Below are positions 40,157-48,183 of a DNA stretch of 64,000 bases, in pieces; position 1 is the stretch's first letter, and each line of letters begins with the position of its first letter. The translations under genes were made by a program, and so were the position numbers. Below the pieces are notes generated by a model. It was given only the letters and a program-made list of their open reading frames with translations, was not told the origin of the DNA and did not search any database. The DNA is from a virus. The stretch spans positions 62,001-126,000 of the IMG/VR virus record IMGVR_UViG_3300046171_000225; one strand, given 5' to 3'.

Positions 40157-40184
40157 TTGACAGACTATTTTGGTTTGTTATTTT
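40157..40184 (+). promoter_or_regulatory. Sigma70-like promoter after the tRNA region
   Basis: TTGACA (40157-40162), 16 nt, TATTTT (40179-40184), preceded by a T-run that may end the tRNA transcript. Would drive the 40212 gene. Confidence 0.5.
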
Positions 40185-40211
40185 GAAAGAGCCGAAAGGC
40201 AAGGAGTAATC

Positions 40212-40412
40212 ATGAAGTTCAACAAGAGCAAGACCACAAGTAACTCGGTCTTCAACATTAGCCGCAACACTACCGCCAAGAAGGCTGGTATCAACAACCT
40301 CTCCATCACCACAAAGTCTGAGGACTGGCGTGTCACCGACACAACTGTTCGCATGACTCTCCGTGATGCTCGTGCTCTCAAGCAGTTCTTGAACGAGAAC
40401 CTTACCGACTGA
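40212..40412 (+). CDS. Hypothetical basic protein
   Basis: 66 aa, Thr/Ser/Lys-rich, ending in a helix (MTLRDARALKQFLNENL). AAGGAG upstream of ATG 40212. First gene after the 40157 promoter. Not recognised. Confidence 0.68.
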   Translation: MKFNKSKTTSNSVFNISRNTTAKKAGINNLSITTKSEDWRVTDTTVRMTLRDARALKQFLNENLTD

Positions 40413-40421
40413 GGACGAAAG

Positions 40422-40925
40422 ATGCCTAACGGTCAGAGGAGCCTTGATCCACTCGCGGACATATCGCTCGTGAAAAGAAAGACTATGTCTTTTGGAAATG
40501 AAATTCCACATGGACTTCGAGTAGAAGTTTATTGGAACCATCGCAAGAAAATGTTTTCTGTTCGCACACTAGAAAACTTTTCTCTGCACTTTACAAAAGG
40601 CAAAGTTATCAGGCACCTCTACACCGTTAGGTTATCTGACGTTTCCTTTGTTGTTCAGCAGGCCGGAAGGCAAAAAGAGTTAGAGGAAGGAAGAAGAATT
40701 GTTCATGCTCTCTGTCGAGGCAAGATCGAATATCCTATTCTCGAAAACAAAAATAAGAATATCCCTATTATTGGGGAAGAAGTAATTTACGACCCCAGCG
40801 TTCATTACTCTTTTGTCACACAAAAAACTAAAGAACCAATCTATGAAGCAAAAGGTATTTTCCTTGACACAATGATTGGTGGTGGCGTTGGTGCTTATCC
40901 AAGAATCACACTATATAAATTGTAA
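40422..40925 (+). CDS. Hypothetical protein
   Basis: 167 aa, mixed alpha/beta with a basic middle, no recognised domain. Begins 9 nt after the previous stop with GAGGACG upstream, so probably co-transcribed. Confidence 0.68.
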   Translation: MPNGQRSLDPLADISLVKRKTMSFGNEIPHGLRVEVYWNHRKKMFSVRTLENFSLHFTKGKVIRHLYTVRLSDVSFVVQQAGRQKELEEGRRIVHALCRGKIEYPILENKNKNIPIIGEEVIYDPSVHYSFVTQKTKEPIYEAKGIFLDTMIGGGVGAYPRITLYKL

Positions 40926-40949
40926 TACAATCACACCCTAGGGTATTAT
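40920..40949 (+). promoter_or_regulatory. Possible promoter before the basic peptide gene
   Basis: TTGTAA (40920-40925), 18 nt, TATTAT (40944-40949), within an AT-rich gap. Moderate match only. Confidence 0.35.
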
Positions 40950-40967
40950 ATATTGTGAGGACAACAA

Positions 40968-41102
40968 ATGAAAAAGAAGAAAGCACCAAAGAAAAGAAAT
41001 GTTGTTGTCCTAAACATGATCTCACGACGGCAGAAAGCTGGCCCTCATCCTAACAAGAAGAGGAAAGAGAATAAAAAGGCTTGCCGTGGCAAGGTTACTT
41101 GA
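40968..41102 (+). CDS. Very basic peptide, 44 aa
   Basis: MKKKKAPKKRN start and KKRKENKKACRGK end give about 40 percent Lys/Arg. Likely binds nucleic acid. GTGAGGAC upstream of ATG 40968. Confidence 0.6.
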   Translation: MKKKKAPKKRNVVVLNMISRRQKAGPHPNKKRKENKKACRGKVT

Positions 41103-41135
41103 CTACACTCCGAACGAAACCAATGTGAGGTAGAT

Positions 41136-41864
41136 ATGCTCAAGGCGACTGGCGGAAACTCCAAGCTACGGAAGACCAGCAAGAAGGTGAAGGCATATCT
41201 TGAAGAGCATGGCTCTCTGGATGGTTTCGTTCCACGCAAGGGAGCCTACAGGGTCTTTTCCTTCAACATTCCCGCAGGCGGTTATGAATTGGATGGCAAG
41301 AAATATATTACTTGCCCCGGCGCTGGACCGTGTCTCGATGTATGCTACGCGAGACAAGGCACTTATCTTTTCAAGGGCTCCAAGAAACTCCGTATTGAGA
41401 ACCATCAGACTCTCTTGCGTCTGCGTCGCACCGGAGGCCACGAAGCTGTTGTAGAGGCCCTACAGGGCGTAGTAGATAGCCTTCCAAGGACAACTGCAGT
41501 CTTGCGCCTGCATGACAGCGGTGATTACTTCAAGGTTTGGTATCTCTCTGCTTGGATTGAAGTAGCAAAGAATAACCCGGACATTCTTTTCTATTGCTAC
41601 ACAAAGAGTATTCCTTTCTTTACTGGCTTGGACGAGAATACTCCTTCTAACTTCCGAACAACAAAATCTTATGGTGGCAAGTTTGATCATCTGATCGAAG
41701 GATCTAACTCTAAAATCTTTGAGACAGAGGAAGATAGGATCGACGCAGGGTACATTGATGGTAACGATTCTGATATGCCAGCGATTGTTGGCGAAGAACA
41801 GATTGGGCTTGTCTATCATGGAGTCAAGAAGCCTACAGCAGAAAACTTTGCTGCCCTAGCTTGA
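41136..41864 (+). CDS. Phage gp88-like family protein
   Basis: 242 aa. A cysteine cluster CPGAGPCLDVCYARQG, then RLHDSGDYFKVWYLSAWIEVAK and FYCYTKSIPFF match the mycobacteriophage gp88-type family found widely in phages. The cysteines suggest a bound metal or Fe-S cluster; activity is unknown. A second protein at 56419 carries the same domain pattern together with a cargo-type N-terminus. Confidence 0.8.
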   Translation: MLKATGGNSKLRKTSKKVKAYLEEHGSLDGFVPRKGAYRVFSFNIPAGGYELDGKKYITCPGAGPCLDVCYARQGTYLFKGSKKLRIENHQTLLRLRRTGGHEAVVEALQGVVDSLPRTTAVLRLHDSGDYFKVWYLSAWIEVAKNNPDILFYCYTKSIPFFTGLDENTPSNFRTTKSYGGKFDHLIEGSNSKIFETEEDRIDAGYIDGNDSDMPAIVGEEQIGLVYHGVKKPTAENFAALA

Positions 41865-41921
41865 CAGGTTCTGGGAACCCTACACCCATTTTATTTGACA
41901 ACCAGACACAACGAGAAAAAG

Positions 41922-42143
41922 ATGCAGAGTAAAGTTATTGCTTCGCTGTCCGCAGAAACCCCAAAAGGACAGATTTATGTAACAGTCAGGCTTTCTCCTG
42001 AAGACAAGACGCCGATTGTTACCATAGATACTCCTGACTGGGACGAGCTCTATGATGAGGACGGACCTGGGTTGCGCCTTTGGTTGAATGATTTTCTTCT
42101 TCACGAAGGAGTAGAGCTTCCTTCCCGACGTGTCTGCGGCTAA
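41922..42143 (+). CDS. Hypothetical protein
   Basis: 73 aa from ATG 41922; an in-frame TTG at 41895 is part of a TTGACA and less likely. Beta-rich N-terminus, acidic centre. Not recognised. Confidence 0.58.
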   Translation: MQSKVIASLSAETPKGQIYVTVRLSPEDKTPIVTIDTPDWDELYDEDGPGLRLWLNDFLLHEGVELPSRRVCG

Positions 42144-42169
42144 TATCTAAAAACTGTAGGAGTGTTCAA

Positions 42170-42478
42170 ATGAATTTTAGCACACACAATGATGGCCGTG
42201 TCAACATAAATGGAACGTCGCTTCAAGGGTATCTTGAAGCCGACTACCAGACGCTGAAGGCTGCGTTTGGAGAGCCGATGCAGTGTGGTGGTCCCAAGGT
42301 CAAGTGGGAATGGTGTCTCCAGTTTGAAGACGAGGAAATTGCTACGGTCTATGACTGGAAGAACTATCACCTATCGGAGCCAGAGCAGGTTGTGACTTGG
42401 CATATTGGTGGATTCAACAGGAATATCTTTGAAAGAGTAAAGAAGATTATTGCTGACGTTCAAAAGCAGACAGTTTGA
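42170..42478 (+). CDS. Small conserved-looking phage protein
   Basis: 102 aa. The pattern LQGYLEADYQTLKAAFGEP...VKWEWCLQFEDEEIATVYDWKNY...WHIGG is typical of a small phage family that folds as a compact alpha/beta unit; its function is not established. The LxxxFGEP motif also appears in the 45421 protein. Confidence 0.65.
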   Translation: MNFSTHNDGRVNINGTSLQGYLEADYQTLKAAFGEPMQCGGPKVKWEWCLQFEDEEIATVYDWKNYHLSEPEQVVTWHIGGFNRNIFERVKKIIADVQKQTV

Positions 42479-42492
42479 TCTTTGGAGAGAAA

Positions 42493-42603
42493 ATGCTTGA
42501 GTACGAAGAAGGAATTATTTATGCTACGATCATAGTAAATAGCATGATCTATGCTGGTGCTCTGATTACTTTCTTTCTCGCACCAGAGTTATTAGCACAC
42601 TAG
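42493..42603 (+). CDS. Tiny membrane peptide, 36 aa
   Basis: Acidic start (MLEYEEG) and one transmembrane helix (about 8-32). GGAGAG six nt upstream. Confidence 0.55.
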   Translation: MLEYEEGIIYATIIVNSMIYAGALITFFLAPELLAH

Positions 42604-42612
42604 GACAGTAGA

Positions 42613-42846
42613 ATGTTTCATTATCTCCGGCCTTCGGAAATAGAAGTGTGGCAGAAGGTTCAACACTTCAGGGCAAATGAAGTAAGTTGGGATAGAGAGA
42701 AGAAATACTTTCTTGTTTGGGCGGATACTGACTCGCCCGAAAGCCTAACGGAAAATGCCAGTTGGAGAGACGAACATTACCGTGGCTGGATCGACAGAGA
42801 CTTCCAGTATGTGTTGGACACTATGAATTTGCTTGACGGACGATAG
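42613..42846 (+). CDS. Hypothetical protein
   Basis: 77 aa, Trp-rich (four or more), soluble, no recognised family. Its stop codon lies within the 42838-42868 hairpin. Confidence 0.65.
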   Translation: MFHYLRPSEIEVWQKVQHFRANEVSWDREKKYFLVWADTDSPESLTENASWRDEHYRGWIDRDFQYVLDTMNLLDGR

Positions 42847-42868
42847 CCTAGTGATTAGGTTATCGTCC
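42838..42868 (+). other. 13-bp hairpin over a stop codon
   Basis: Thirteen consecutive pairs (one G-U) around a 5-nt loop, GGACGATAGCCTA against the run ending TTATCGTCC. There is no T-run after it, so it is more likely an RNA-stability or processing element than a terminator. Confidence 0.7.
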
Positions 42869-42886
42869 TAACTCGTTGGAGGGCCT

Positions 42887-43099
42887 ATGCTGATTGATAA
42901 GCTGCTGTTACTCATCCTTGTCTTCTTTGGGGGTCTTATCTCCTGTGCTTCCTCTGACTCTGACGAGCAGGAAAGATTTGTAAAGGTCTACGAACAGGCT
43001 GCATGGGTGGTTTGGAAGGATACAGTGTCGGGTCAATGTCATGCCCAGTACGATAGGGATCGCGCTGCTGCTGTTGTTCAAAACGTGCCATGCCAGTGA
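42887..43099 (+). CDS. Small lipoprotein, 70 aa
   Basis: Signal MLIDKLLLLILVFFGGLIS then lipidated Cys20 (LISC-AS). The mature part has two more cysteines (GQCHAQY, NVPCQ) that could form a disulfide in the periplasm. GGAGGG upstream. A spanin outer subunit or exclusion protein is possible; not shown. Confidence 0.72.
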   Translation: MLIDKLLLLILVFFGGLISCASSDSDEQERFVKVYEQAAWVVWKDTVSGQCHAQYDRDRAAAVVQNVPCQ

Positions 43100-43151
43100 T
43101 GAAGAATAATGGTTGTGGTTGAGAAAAGAACGATCATTTGTGAGGGAAGAA

Positions 43152-43307
43152 ATGTTTGAGACTTTCATTGGCATTTTCTTTATGTTGGTTCTGATTGCGG
43201 GATTCTTTTCTCTTATGGGATTTATTTTCCGTAACCTAGTCGGAATCATCTTTGCCACCGTGGTCATCGGCGTCTTCTTCCTGTCCATGGGTGGTTCGAC
43301 TCTATGA
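43152..43307 (+). CDS. Small membrane protein, 51 aa
   Basis: Two predicted transmembrane helices (about 5-25 and 28-46). ATG 43152 has GAGGGAAG upstream; the in-frame TTG at 43113 is less likely. Confidence 0.62.
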   Translation: MFETFIGIFFMLVLIAGFFSLMGFIFRNLVGIIFATVVIGVFFLSMGGSTL

Positions 43308-43309
43308 AA

Positions 43310-43359
43310 AAACCTCCTTGACACAAAACGACAAATTGTTAGTAGTGTCAGGGAGGTTT
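43310..43359 (+). promoter_or_regulatory. 15-bp hairpin masking an RBS, with TTGACA in its 5' arm
   Basis: AAACCTCCTTGACAC (43310-43324) pairs with GTGTCAGGGAGGTTT (43345-43359), one G-U pair, 20-nt loop. GGGAGG in the 3' arm is the ribosome site of ATG 43363. The 5' arm contains TTGACA (43318-43323), but the -10 is unclear. It may also end upstream RNA, since a short AT-rich tract follows. Confidence 0.65.
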
Positions 43360-43362
43360 ATT

Positions 43363-43524
43363 ATGGAACACAACATTGAATTGATCGAGGAAGAAAGAGA
43401 GTCTATTTTATCTTTTGCAGGTTATTTTTTAGACAACGAGGCTCTTTGTATAGGTGATAGCACAGATGATGGAACACCAATACCTGATTGGGCGTTTTCA
43501 GATTTTGAGTTGACGCCAGCTTGA
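43363..43524 (+). CDS. Small acidic protein, 53 aa
   Basis: MEHNIELIEEERESILSF opening, strongly acidic throughout. The ribosome site is locked in the preceding hairpin, which suggests regulated expression. Confidence 0.62.
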   Translation: MEHNIELIEEERESILSFAGYFLDNEALCIGDSTDDGTPIPDWAFSDFELTPA

Positions 43525-43567
43525 TATATGATTAGGCGATCCGTGAAACCACAGCAGGAGTGTTCAA

Positions 43568-43978
43568 ATGAACTACGACGAGATGAAGAAGAAGAACACC
43601 GAGATTTTGTTGGCGAAGCTAAAAGACTTGGGTGTTACTCGCGCAGAAGTGTTGTATTCTGGTGGTGGCGACTCGGGTGATTTTACGGATCCCTGTTTGT
43701 TTACTTCGGAAGGTCCGTGTGATGATCCTATTTTCAAGCAGATTGTTGTTCAATACAGCAGGTATTTCAATGAAAGTTGGGAGATTGGAGAAAAAGATGT
43801 GGGCCTCGAAGAAGCCTTCATGGACTATGCAGAGTCAATCCTAGAGCGGCATCACCCCGGCTGGGAAATCAATGAAGGAAGTAATGGAACCATGAATTTT
43901 TCTTTTGAAGAAATGAAAGTTACCATTGACCACACCTACCATGAACCAGTTTCAGACTGGGATACTTACGCCCTATGA
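43568..43978 (+). CDS. Hypothetical acidic protein (DUF6878-like)
   Basis: 136 aa. LLAKLKDLGVTRAEVLYSGGGDSGDF followed by acidic strands resembles the small DUF6878-type phage family. ATGA overlap into the next gene. Confidence 0.68.
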   Translation: MNYDEMKKKNTEILLAKLKDLGVTRAEVLYSGGGDSGDFTDPCLFTSEGPCDDPIFKQIVVQYSRYFNESWEIGEKDVGLEEAFMDYAESILERHHPGWEINEGSNGTMNFSFEEMKVTIDHTYHEPVSDWDTYAL

Positions 43979-44412
43979 GCGAAGCAAAGTTTCTTTTCGA
44001 GGTGGAGCAGGAAGTATCTGATCTCCCAGAAGGATACTTTCGTTATGCTAGTGAAGCATGGGCTTCTTTCGTGCTTCCAAAGAAACTTCTTCCTCTCATT
44101 CAAAAGATGTGTGAGGGGATTGAAGAACCAAGGATTACTTATGAGGTCCGGAAAATAAAAGCTGGACAACACTTTAGCCATGGCCGTTGGCACACTGATG
44201 GGAAAAAAGAAGGAGACGAGACACACCGTCTTCTTACCATCGGAGGAAAACCAACGGAGGGGCATGGTGGAAAGATTCTTCATGCCGGAATGGTATGGGA
44301 ATACGATGGAGCCTACCGTCATCGGGCAGTCCCAACAGACAAGGACTGCAAAAGATTCCTACTACGTGTGAGCAGAACGTCTATGCCTTATCGGAACCGT
44401 TGGGTCCGGTAG
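43975..44412 (+). CDS. Possible 2-oxoglutarate/Fe(II)-dependent oxygenase-like protein
   Basis: 145 aa. RWHTDG could give the His-x-Asp iron pair, RHRAV the distal His, and FLLRVSRTSM the 2-oxoglutarate-binding Arg, in the right order for a double-stranded beta-helix. Spacing is short, so this is tentative. Confidence 0.45.
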   Translation: MSEAKFLFEVEQEVSDLPEGYFRYASEAWASFVLPKKLLPLIQKMCEGIEEPRITYEVRKIKAGQHFSHGRWHTDGKKEGDETHRLLTIGGKPTEGHGGKILHAGMVWEYDGAYRHRAVPTDKDCKRFLLRVSRTSMPYRNRWVR

Positions 44413-44484
44413 GGTATTCTTTCTTTGTAGAAAGGTTGACACCTTCTCCCGATGTGACTACGACATTTGTAGCCGGGAGGAATC

Positions 44485-44715
44485 ATGGGCTGGTTCGGTT
44501 CTGTTAGTGCAATTTTGAACTACCTGCGGGTTGTCAACGCAGACCGCGACGAGGAAGGAAACTTTCTTATCGCTGGAGAAAACATTTCTACTGGCTTCGG
44601 AGGACAAGATGCTGTTGTCTCCGAGAAGACAGTTTATTTTGTCGATGGCCAAGAAAAGAATCTTGCTCATGGTCTGAACGGCATGAGTCAGGGCCTTGCA
44701 GCAAAAGTATTCTGA
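44485..44715 (+). CDS. Hypothetical protein
   Basis: 76 aa, Gly-rich, not recognised. CCGGGAGG upstream of the ATG. A TTGACA at 44436 may belong to a weak promoter. Confidence 0.62.
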   Translation: MGWFGSVSAILNYLRVVNADRDEEGNFLIAGENISTGFGGQDAVVSEKTVYFVDGQEKNLAHGLNGMSQGLAAKVF

Positions 44716-44728
44716 AAGGGGAAAGAAA

Positions 44729-44986
44729 ATGTTTATTGACCACGAGATTTTTGATGATGGTACAGAGATCGAGCAGCATCGTACAGACGAGCGAGGAGCG
44801 ATTCTTTGGTCCTTTGCCAACGGAGACTATAAGCTCCAGCTTCTAGTCAATGATGAAATGGGGTATAGACTTACCACCAAGGGCTACTGCCGTCGCACCA
44901 AAGACCTAGAGCTCTTGAAGGGCGAGCGCGAGCGTTGGATGGAGTTGGGCAGCACCATCGACCGGTGGGCGGAGAAAACTATTTGA
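44729..44986 (+). CDS. Hypothetical protein
   Basis: 85 aa, charged alpha/beta. ATG 44729 follows AAAGGGG; an earlier in-frame ATG overlaps the previous gene. Confidence 0.62.
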   Translation: MFIDHEIFDDGTEIEQHRTDERGAILWSFANGDYKLQLLVNDEMGYRLTTKGYCRRTKDLELLKGERERWMELGSTIDRWAEKTI

Positions 44987-45026
44987 AGGCCCGACATTCA
45001 GCGCCAATTTTTTCACAGGAGGGAAC

Positions 45027-45209
45027 ATGGAAAAGGTTTGGGACTACGAATGTTTTGATGAAACGATTAGCTTCGCAGAAAGTTTGGGTTGGGTTGACCC
45101 TCTAGGCGATGATGCTACCCCCAACCTCATCGACGAAACAGAGGGCGATGCTCTCAATTTTATCCAAGCAAAAGGATATGCTATCCGTGTTGACGGAGAA
45201 ATCCTATGA
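45027..45209 (+). CDS. Small acidic protein, 60 aa
   Basis: Acidic, Trp/Tyr at the N-terminus, no recognised family. AGGAGGGA upstream; ATGA overlap with the next gene. Confidence 0.62.
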   Translation: MEKVWDYECFDETISFAESLGWVDPLGDDATPNLIDETEGDALNFIQAKGYAIRVDGEIL

Positions 45210-45379
45210 CGTACAAAGAATTATTTGAAAGGTTGAAGAATCTTACTCCAACCCAGTTTGAACAAAACGTAACGATCTACGTGGCGGACCTAGACGAGTA
45301 CCACCCTGCTTGGCAGGTTGGCGTTGCAGACGAGGAACAATCTGTTCTTGACGAAGACCATATCTTTTTGACAGTCTAA
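45206..45379 (+). CDS. Small hypothetical protein, 57 aa
   Basis: Opens MTYKELFERLKNLTPTQFEQ, a pattern met in other small phage proteins, then an acidic strand region. Coupled to the upstream gene by ATGA. Confidence 0.65.
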   Translation: MTYKELFERLKNLTPTQFEQNVTIYVADLDEYHPAWQVGVADEEQSVLDEDHIFLTV

Positions 45380-45420
45380 ACTGACTACGATACATTACGA
45401 ACACAACAGAGGAGAGGACA

Positions 45421-45780
45421 ATGGGTATCCGTTCAGAAGTAGCTTTCGCAGCCAAGCCAAACGTAGTAAATAACCTTACGACAGAGTCTCGTGCGACCCT
45501 TCTTCGTTACTTTGGAGAGCCTACGGAAACTACGGACGAAGGAACGCTATGGTTCGTTGAAGGTATTAAGTGGTATAGTACGGCCTATGACGACCTTATT
45601 GCGCTCTATAAAGACCTTGGTGAAAACCATGCCTTTGATCAAGTTGATTATTTTCTTATTGAAGCCTGCTACGATTATCCCGAACATGGAAGTGAGGCGG
45701 ATATTGGGGAATGGTACGATAATCCTTGGGGAGTAACAAAGAATATCAGCGTTAGTGTGGATTTTGAATTGACAGTCTAG
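45421..45780 (+). CDS. Hypothetical protein
   Basis: 119 aa. MGIRSEVAFAAK opening, LLRYFGEP in the middle, acidic Tyr-rich C-terminus. Phage-type accessory protein of unknown role; AGGAGAGG upstream. Confidence 0.66.
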   Translation: MGIRSEVAFAAKPNVVNNLTTESRATLLRYFGEPTETTDEGTLWFVEGIKWYSTAYDDLIALYKDLGENHAFDQVDYFLIEACYDYPEHGSEADIGEWYDNPWGVTKNISVSVDFELTV

Positions 45781-45796
45781 CTAAAGGAAAAAAATC

Positions 45797-46003
45797 ATGT
45801 TCCCAGAAAATTTCTTTGACAAGGTCAAGTATTTTGAAGACAACCCCAATAGGTGGAACGGTGGGTCGTCTAGTGAGGTTTACCTCATGCTAGAGGGGTA
45901 TTGCCAAGACCTATGGGAGATGCACTACAAGGGATGGACAAGGGAACACCTCAAGCAGATGATTGTTATCCTTGACGGCGAGATTGATGAAGGCTACGAG
46001 TGA
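45797..46003 (+). CDS. Small hypothetical protein, 68 aa
   Basis: Helical and aromatic-rich, no recognised family. AAAGGA upstream. Confidence 0.62.
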   Translation: MFPENFFDKVKYFEDNPNRWNGGSSSEVYLMLEGYCQDLWEMHYKGWTREHLKQMIVILDGEIDEGYE

Positions 46004-46030
46004 TAGAGAAATAATTTGTAGGAGCCAGCC

Positions 46031-46438
46031 ATGGATGAACCAGTAAACCTTGTGACCTTTCCCGAGCCCACAGAGCACCAGACCATGTTGTGGTCCACGG
46101 GGGAGAAGAGATACCAACTAAAAGCTCGTGCCAGCTACCATAGGGGAGCGGCTGTCACGGTAGGCGACCTAAAGGTTCATCCAAACTTCCGAGAAACAGA
46201 AAAAGTTTTCACCGAAGGAGTAAAGATTCCGGTGACGTGGGAACATATTTCTCGGGCGGTTGAAGAAAAAGAAAAGTGGGAAAGGTTTGAAGAGTATTGT
46301 TTGGTCGACAATATTTTTTATATCGGAGAGGATGGAAAAAAGATAATTGGTACCGTCCAAAGAAATCATCGAAAGACCTACTACCAGCCAGACCGTATGG
46401 GCTATCCAGTGGCAGTTCTTACGGATGAGGATGAATAA
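46031..46438 (+). CDS. Hypothetical protein
   Basis: 135 aa, mixed alpha/beta and charged, last gene before a strong terminator. AGGAG upstream. Not recognised. Confidence 0.65.
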   Translation: MDEPVNLVTFPEPTEHQTMLWSTGEKRYQLKARASYHRGAAVTVGDLKVHPNFRETEKVFTEGVKIPVTWEHISRAVEEKEKWERFEEYCLVDNIFYIGEDGKKIIGTVQRNHRKTYYQPDRMGYPVAVLTDEDE

Positions 46439-46464
46439 ATCTTTCTCTACAACCAAAAGAAAAT

Positions 46465-46500
46465 AACCCTCTAACCCAGTACGGGAAGGAGGGTTTTTTT
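46465..46500 (+). terminator. Rho-independent terminator
   Basis: AACCCTC (46465-46471) pairs with GAGGGTT (46489-46495), with an inner CCC/GGG, followed by seven Ts. Strong intrinsic terminator. Confidence 0.92.
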
Positions 46501-46559
46501 GTGGACACTCTAAAGACAACGGAATAGGCCCTTGGTGAACCTCAAATTGGAGTGGCACC

Positions 46560-46787
46560 ATGCAAAGATTGATAGATGCTATTCGGAATGATGAATTGGT
46601 TGGCCGTGGTACGTGTAGCTCCATTGACGAGTGCTACGACGACATAGACTTGGTTGATTCTCTCAACGAGGAAGACATCACCACACCCGAAGGTGCGGTG
46701 AAATGGGCAAGGGAACGAGAAGGTCTTTGGCAGGAGAAAGGAAGCAACGCTCGTTGGGGCGAAGACAACGATCTTTTCTACTTCTAG
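46560..46787 (+). CDS. Small hypothetical phage protein
   Basis: 75 aa. The pattern CSSIDECYDD...ITTPEGAVKWAREREG...SNARWGEDND is the hallmark of a small phage/bacterial family of unknown function. Confidence 0.68.
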   Translation: MQRLIDAIRNDELVGRGTCSSIDECYDDIDLVDSLNEEDITTPEGAVKWAREREGLWQEKGSNARWGEDNDLFYF

Positions 46788-46809
46788 GAAAATCTTTTTT
46801 GGAGGCACC

Positions 46810-47178
46810 ATGGAAAGGAAATCATGCGAGCAGTGTGGTCAAGTTTACTTCTCCGCCTACGCCAGAAGTACAAGGTGCTACCCTTGCTTCTCCGGCAGGG
46901 ACTCTCATGCAGTGCAGGCTACCCGCGCTCTACAAGGATGGGCAACCAACCTTGAGAGAAAGGTCGTCCATCTTGAGTTTCAGATGCGAGCTATGGAACA
47001 CACGATACACTCTTTGCGTTCGGATGCCCGCACCAAGACAGGGAAGATGCCAGGAGGAGACCACAAGAAGATTCTTCGCCAGGTCCATCCAGACAGAACG
47101 GCGGCTCTCTTGAAGGACGAAGAAAAACTACGGTCTGTCTTGACCATGGCTTTCACCCACATCAACGGAAATAGTTGA
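46810..47178 (+). CDS. Zn-ribbon protein with J-domain-like end
   Basis: 122 aa. CEQCGQVYFS...CYPCF gives a four-Cys zinc site, then a coiled region, then HKKILRQVHPDR, whose H-P-D recalls the J-domain loop that stimulates Hsp70. The helices around it are shorter than a full J domain. Confidence 0.62.
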   Translation: MERKSCEQCGQVYFSAYARSTRCYPCFSGRDSHAVQATRALQGWATNLERKVVHLEFQMRAMEHTIHSLRSDARTKTGKMPGGDHKKILRQVHPDRTAALLKDEEKLRSVLTMAFTHINGNS

Positions 47179-47193
47179 GGAGGAAAAAGAAAA

Positions 47194-47469
47194 ATGATTC
47201 CAAAGACGAAAGACGAAATCTATTGGGCTATCAAAGCAAAATTGGATTCAGCTATGCGCCAGTGGAAGAAGCCAGAGAGCTCCAGCATGGCAGACGTCTT
47301 CCTCCACATCCATGCAGCACAGAAGGCCCTAGCCGAGCATGAGCCCGAGGAACAAGAAAAGGAAAACCCACTAGGGGCATACCCTAGCTACGCTCGGTAC
47401 ACCCACGCTGAATGGTACAGACGCCACCAGCACAAGACGGTTGTTGAGGAGGTGAAGGATGAAGCATAA
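47194..47469 (+). CDS. Hypothetical helical protein
   Basis: 91 aa, helical, ending VVEEVKDEA. The end codons double as GAGGAGGTGAAGG, a ribosome site for the reading frame that follows. Confidence 0.62.
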   Translation: MIPKTKDEIYWAIKAKLDSAMRQWKKPESSSMADVFLHIHAAQKALAEHEPEEQEKENPLGAYPSYARYTHAEWYRRHQHKTVVEEVKDEA

Positions 47470-47670
47470 GGACCACCACTATTGGGAAGGAGACGGTAAG
47501 CCCCAGAGAGAGCGTACCGTCAGTGCAACCAACATGCCTGACGAGTTCTAGACGCCTACTTGGCTGGTCGTTTCTCGTTCGAGGAAGCCTACGCTCTTTA
47601 CCCCGGACCAGATATTTATTCCTACGAAGTGAAAGAAGAAATCGGTGAGGAGGTGAAGAATGAAAAATAA
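47459..47670 (+). pseudogene. Frameshifted small gene
   Basis: A reading frame from ATG 47459 (MKHKDHHYWEGDGK...) stops at 47551 after NMPDEF. Directly after, the -1 frame continues LDAYLAGRFSFEEAYALYPG to a stop at 47670, with protein-like composition and the next gene's ribosome site in its tail. One frame step near 47545 would join them into about 70 residues. Either a decayed gene, a sequencing error or programmed shifting; no classical slippery heptamer is present. Confidence 0.5.
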
Positions 47671-47980
47671 AGAGTGGTGGGAAGAAGAAGACTACAACTG
47701 GGAAGAAGACTACAACTGGGGAGGTACAGAAGACAACCCGTGGGAGAGAGACCTCGCAAAAAGCCTTCTTGACCGAGCATGGAATTCCAAGGGAATGATA
47801 GCAAGTATTATTACCCACCATGGGGTAGAAGAAAGAACCGTAGTAGGAAGGAATGGATTCTACTCTTGGGGAGAAGAAATTATTCTTACACTGGACAGAC
47901 CTCTGATGGGAAGGACCAGTAATACCTACACGGTAGACAGAACCAACGTAGGTAGCGTGAGCTTCCACAAGCCCAAGTGA
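47660..47980 (+). CDS. Hypothetical protein
   Basis: 106 aa. Trp/Glu-rich start with a short repeat (DYNWEEDYNW), then a beta-rich part. GAGGAGG upstream. Not recognised. Confidence 0.62.
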   Translation: MKNKEWWEEEDYNWEEDYNWGGTEDNPWERDLAKSLLDRAWNSKGMIASIITHHGVEERTVVGRNGFYSWGEEIILTLDRPLMGRTSNTYTVDRTNVGSVSFHKPK

Positions 47981-48183
47981 GGGGTGTGGGATGGAGTGGT
48001 GGAGAGTGGGTGAATGTGGGGTGAAGTGGGAAGAAGGGGTAGGTGGGTCTAGTCCAAGAAAAAGAAAAGACGAGGGAGCATAGAAATTAGCTCAACCTCG
48101 CCAGAAAGGGAAATGTGTCAGGTACGGAGTAAATAGTTCTCCGTTGGAGAAAAAGAATATCTTTTCGAGGAGTGGAGGAATAA
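47981..48183. other. 203-bp gap with a C-free G-rich tract
   Basis: 47981-48048 holds 68 bases without a single C, with repeated GGG/GGGG runs. The rest has a 6-bp hairpin ACGGAG/CTCCGT (about 48123-48143) and a ribosome site for 48184. No gene is seen. Confidence 0.7.

Noticed and set aside
41895-41900. TTGACA as a -35 box before the 41922 gene
   Set aside because: A matching -10 would fall on the start codon region and is not present. The match is likely by chance.
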